64,000 nucleotides of DNA from Kuschelorhynchus macadamiae (lineage: Eukaryota; Arthropoda; Insecta; Coleoptera; Curculionidae), in contig JAUTXW010000214.1 in assembly GCA_030620095.1 (NCBI GenBank), positions 1,368,001 through 1,432,000 on the forward strand, in the 5' to 3' direction. A model generated the notes under the pieces. That model searched no databases. It was not told the DNA's origin and saw only the letters and a program-made list of their open reading frames with translations. A program made the position numbers and the translations under genes. Positions 61,580-64,000 of this stretch are shown piece after piece. The number at the start of each line of letters is the position of its first letter. Positions within the stretch are counted from its first letter, which is position 1.

Positions 61580-63896
61580 TAAGCCGTAAAGTCCTTATGA
61601 ACTTACCAATACATGCGAACGGCAGTCATCTTTTCGGAGAGTTGTAGGTTGCAGGTTCTCGGGTACACCTTTAAAAACAAAAATGGGCGCCACCTAATTG
61701 ACTGTGACTCAATTAGGAAGAAATCTATATTGATATTCAAATACAGACAAAATAAAGATTTGGAGGGCTTTTCAATAAAACACTATATAAAATGCAGACT
61801 GTCAAATTTTAATGATACCTTTGTTCTTTTGTTCTTTTTTTTTAAGAGTTGTTTTATAAAATAATTTTGAAATGAGAAATTCAGTTTACATTTTACAATT
61901 TAATTGACCTTAAAATATAAAAATAAAAGAAAAAGCAAAAATATGTATAAAATATATCAAATATGTGAGATGCAATAGAAAGTTATTACCATTATATCAT
62001 CAACCTGTGAACATCTGGCGAAATGTCATGATACAAATATGTAAATATGTAAATTAAATTAAATAGCACAAAGGGAATCAAAAATTAATGAATTTTCTTT
62101 TACCACACTACCGCAAGGAAAAAGTTATAAAAGTATAAAGTACTTCGCCAAGGCTGTTTTACAAAAAATAGGTTACTTACTTCCTTTCCGCTACCTTAGA
62201 TAAAATTTATAAATATAAAAATTAAGATTTAATTCCTCGTACTCTTACAGGAAGGAACTCCAAAACTATTGTAGAACTCTTGGTTTATGTACCCCAAAAA
62301 TTACACCATAAACTTGTTACTATATCCCAAAACCATATCTTGAATTCTTAACTTGAAACCCTACAAACGATTGTTTGTCTTGACACGGAATGTGCAAAAA
62401 CAGGTTATTTACAACAAATCTATTCAAAGACATTGCCTTACCTCTAGTCATCTAGAGGGCTCCTTCGACGTCAACGGTCACCAATAAAGGGAATTTCCAG
62501 ACATCTAGAAAGGCTTCTCGAGGGCCGATAGCCAAAACAAAATTCAGGACGCCATTCTGTTTATAAAAGATAATTGCGAATTAGCTCACAGCAGGAAACC
62601 AATTTGAAAATCGACTTACCACGTGGTTGATCAAATGTGGAACCAAACAAAACGGGACCAAAATTTAGGGTCAAATGATGTCCATAAACAGGCCTTAGGC
62701 TTTCAACGGCACTGCATTTTAAAAAGAAATTACTTAGGACAGTTAGGACATACGTTCAGTACTTAAAACCCAAACTGGGCCAACACATTAAGGCACTTTT
62801 ACAAAGCCGGACACATGTTGCACCTCTAAGGAGAGCCAATAGAAAGGGGCGAGAAAATCAGCTCCAGAAAATCGAAGAGGTTTGACATTCCCCTCCATCA
62901 TTCTTCCTCACTTCAGACTTATGCCAACCTAATGCCATAAAATAAAATAATAATTACAGTGGAGTTCACTGCTGGCGCCACTAGTATAAGGGAGTAACAA
63001 CCCGATAATATTCGGTGTCCCCCGAATAATGCTGGCGAATTGCCGCTAAGCAGAACCAAAATCGTGACTGGAATGAAAAAACACGACACTGTCAAAGCTG
63101 GCTGGATGGATGCCGAAAAATAAGAAACCATGAAAGCATAGTGGCAGAAGAAAAAAGCAGGCAAATTCCGAATATTTGTCAACAAAAACCAAATTATTTT
63201 GTTTTAATTTAGAGAAGTTGAAAAAACTTTACAAAATGTAATCCAATGAATTATTGATAAAACATATTGAGGTATGTAAGATGTAATTTACATAAAAGTC
63301 TTGATATTTTAAAGGTTATATTTAACTGCACAGTTATAATGTTCAAATTTGTTTCAGATTACTAATTGGCTTAAAATAATGAAAAACCATTAGCAAAATG
63401 TTCATTAAACATTCCATACAAAACAACCATAAAGAAAAGTAGCTTGGATAAATGAAAACAAAAAGCTATGTAAACCGAAACTTTCTAACAGTTCAAGTGT
63501 TCTCAAAGTGTTAAATGGATATTTACAAGAAAGAAGAGAGTAAATATGTTTATCAAATTCATGTGAGTGAAATGGACTGAAAGAAGAAACCAAAAAAACA
63601 GAATATTTTATTGTAAATGAAAAAACTGTTATTTTCATTAATAAAGAACGGCAGTATCTTAGTAACTAAAACTGATTATATATTCAAAATATGTCACTTT
63701 CAATAGTAACACCCTATTAATAAAGATTCTATTAACTTTCTTTTATAAAGTGTAAAGTATAAACTCGTAGAGTTATTCGACAGGATGGTGATGGAACACT
63801 GTGTGAAAATCAGTAACTGTATAACTAGCCAAATTTTGTAATTGCCTTAGTGTTACTATAAACTAAATAATTATACACACATTTGAAAATGTTATA
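61580..63896 (-). mobile_element. Unknown 2.3 kb TIR-less element, copy B
   Basis: 2317 bp, inverted relative to copy A (4832-7018) and similar along the whole length with small indels. It is flanked by the 4-bp direct repeat AAGT (61576-61579 and 63897-63900). It interrupts a 'GCCATTTTG' repeat unit, which independently confirms both boundaries. Ends in element orientation: TATAACATTTTC … TTTACGGCTTA. The minus frame 62919-63185 corresponds to 5558-5824 of copy A but looks non-protein. Copy B has about 130 bp not found in A (for example around 62570-62620). Confidence 0.8.
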
Positions 63897-64000
63897 AAGT
63901 AGTTTTTATATTAAAACACACCACCATTTTGTTACGTAATGTTGAATTCGTACCAGTTTATCCCTATAGCACATACAATTGTTCTGCAAATCTTAAATTC
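63897..64000 (+). repeat. 'GCCATTTTG' repeat unit, right part
   Basis: AAGTAGTTTTTATATT followed by ACCACCATTTTGTTACG and GTACCAGTTTATCCCTATAG continues the unit interrupted at 61579 and runs off the window edge. Confidence 0.65.

Overview
The window is AT-rich eukaryotic DNA with no host gene that I can recognise. The mobile elements (mariner-like transposons with long terminal inverted repeats, Penelope-like retroelements with a GIY-YIG domain, non-LTR retrotransposon fragments) and the many long (TA)n tracts suggest an arthropod, most likely an insect; a beetle is plausible but not proven. No tRNA, rRNA, CRISPR or bacterial-type operon is visible. Almost every coding region is a decayed transposon gene with stops, frameshifts or deletions.

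Layout. 1-1680: non-LTR retrotransposon remains. 2137-3766: broken gene of an uncharacterised multi-copy arthropod family. 3914-9900: one minus-strand DDE transposase split by about 4.6 kb that carries copy A (4832-7018) of an unknown TIR-less element. 11016-17480: two long-TIR mariner-like elements (the first holding a minus-strand non-LTR insertion), a third mariner end, then a non-LTR reverse transcriptase fragment. 18346 to about 25930: one mariner-like element interrupted twice, by a 2.0 kb 'GCCATTTTG' repeat array with a 7-bp target duplication and by a 3.4 kb non-coding DNA transposon with 26-bp perfect TIRs and an 8-bp target duplication. 26400-28991: mariner end, MITE and a second uncharacterised gene-family pseudogene. 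29328-32128: the best preserved mariner-like element, with a 299-codon open frame.

33730-44125: Penelope-like elements (PLEs) in both orientations, mixed with a mariner fragment and repeatedly bordered by long (TA)n tracts. 44126-50900: mostly unassigned AT-rich DNA with a 335-bp TA tract and a foldback element. 50930-54770: a PLE/non-LTR chimera and another non-LTR fragment. 56282-61430: two more mariner-like elements. 61580-63896: copy B of the unknown element, inverted relative to copy A and inserted in a 'GCCATTTTG' repeat.

The genes do not form a pathway. The informative signal is the order of nesting and the anatomy of the elements: a short intron shared by two mariner transposase copies, a PLE stop codon lying inside a TATA box, mariner TIRs that look like inverted MITE modules, and target duplications that define three otherwise undescribed insertions. 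All calls are by eye from motifs and recalled family features; no database search was run.
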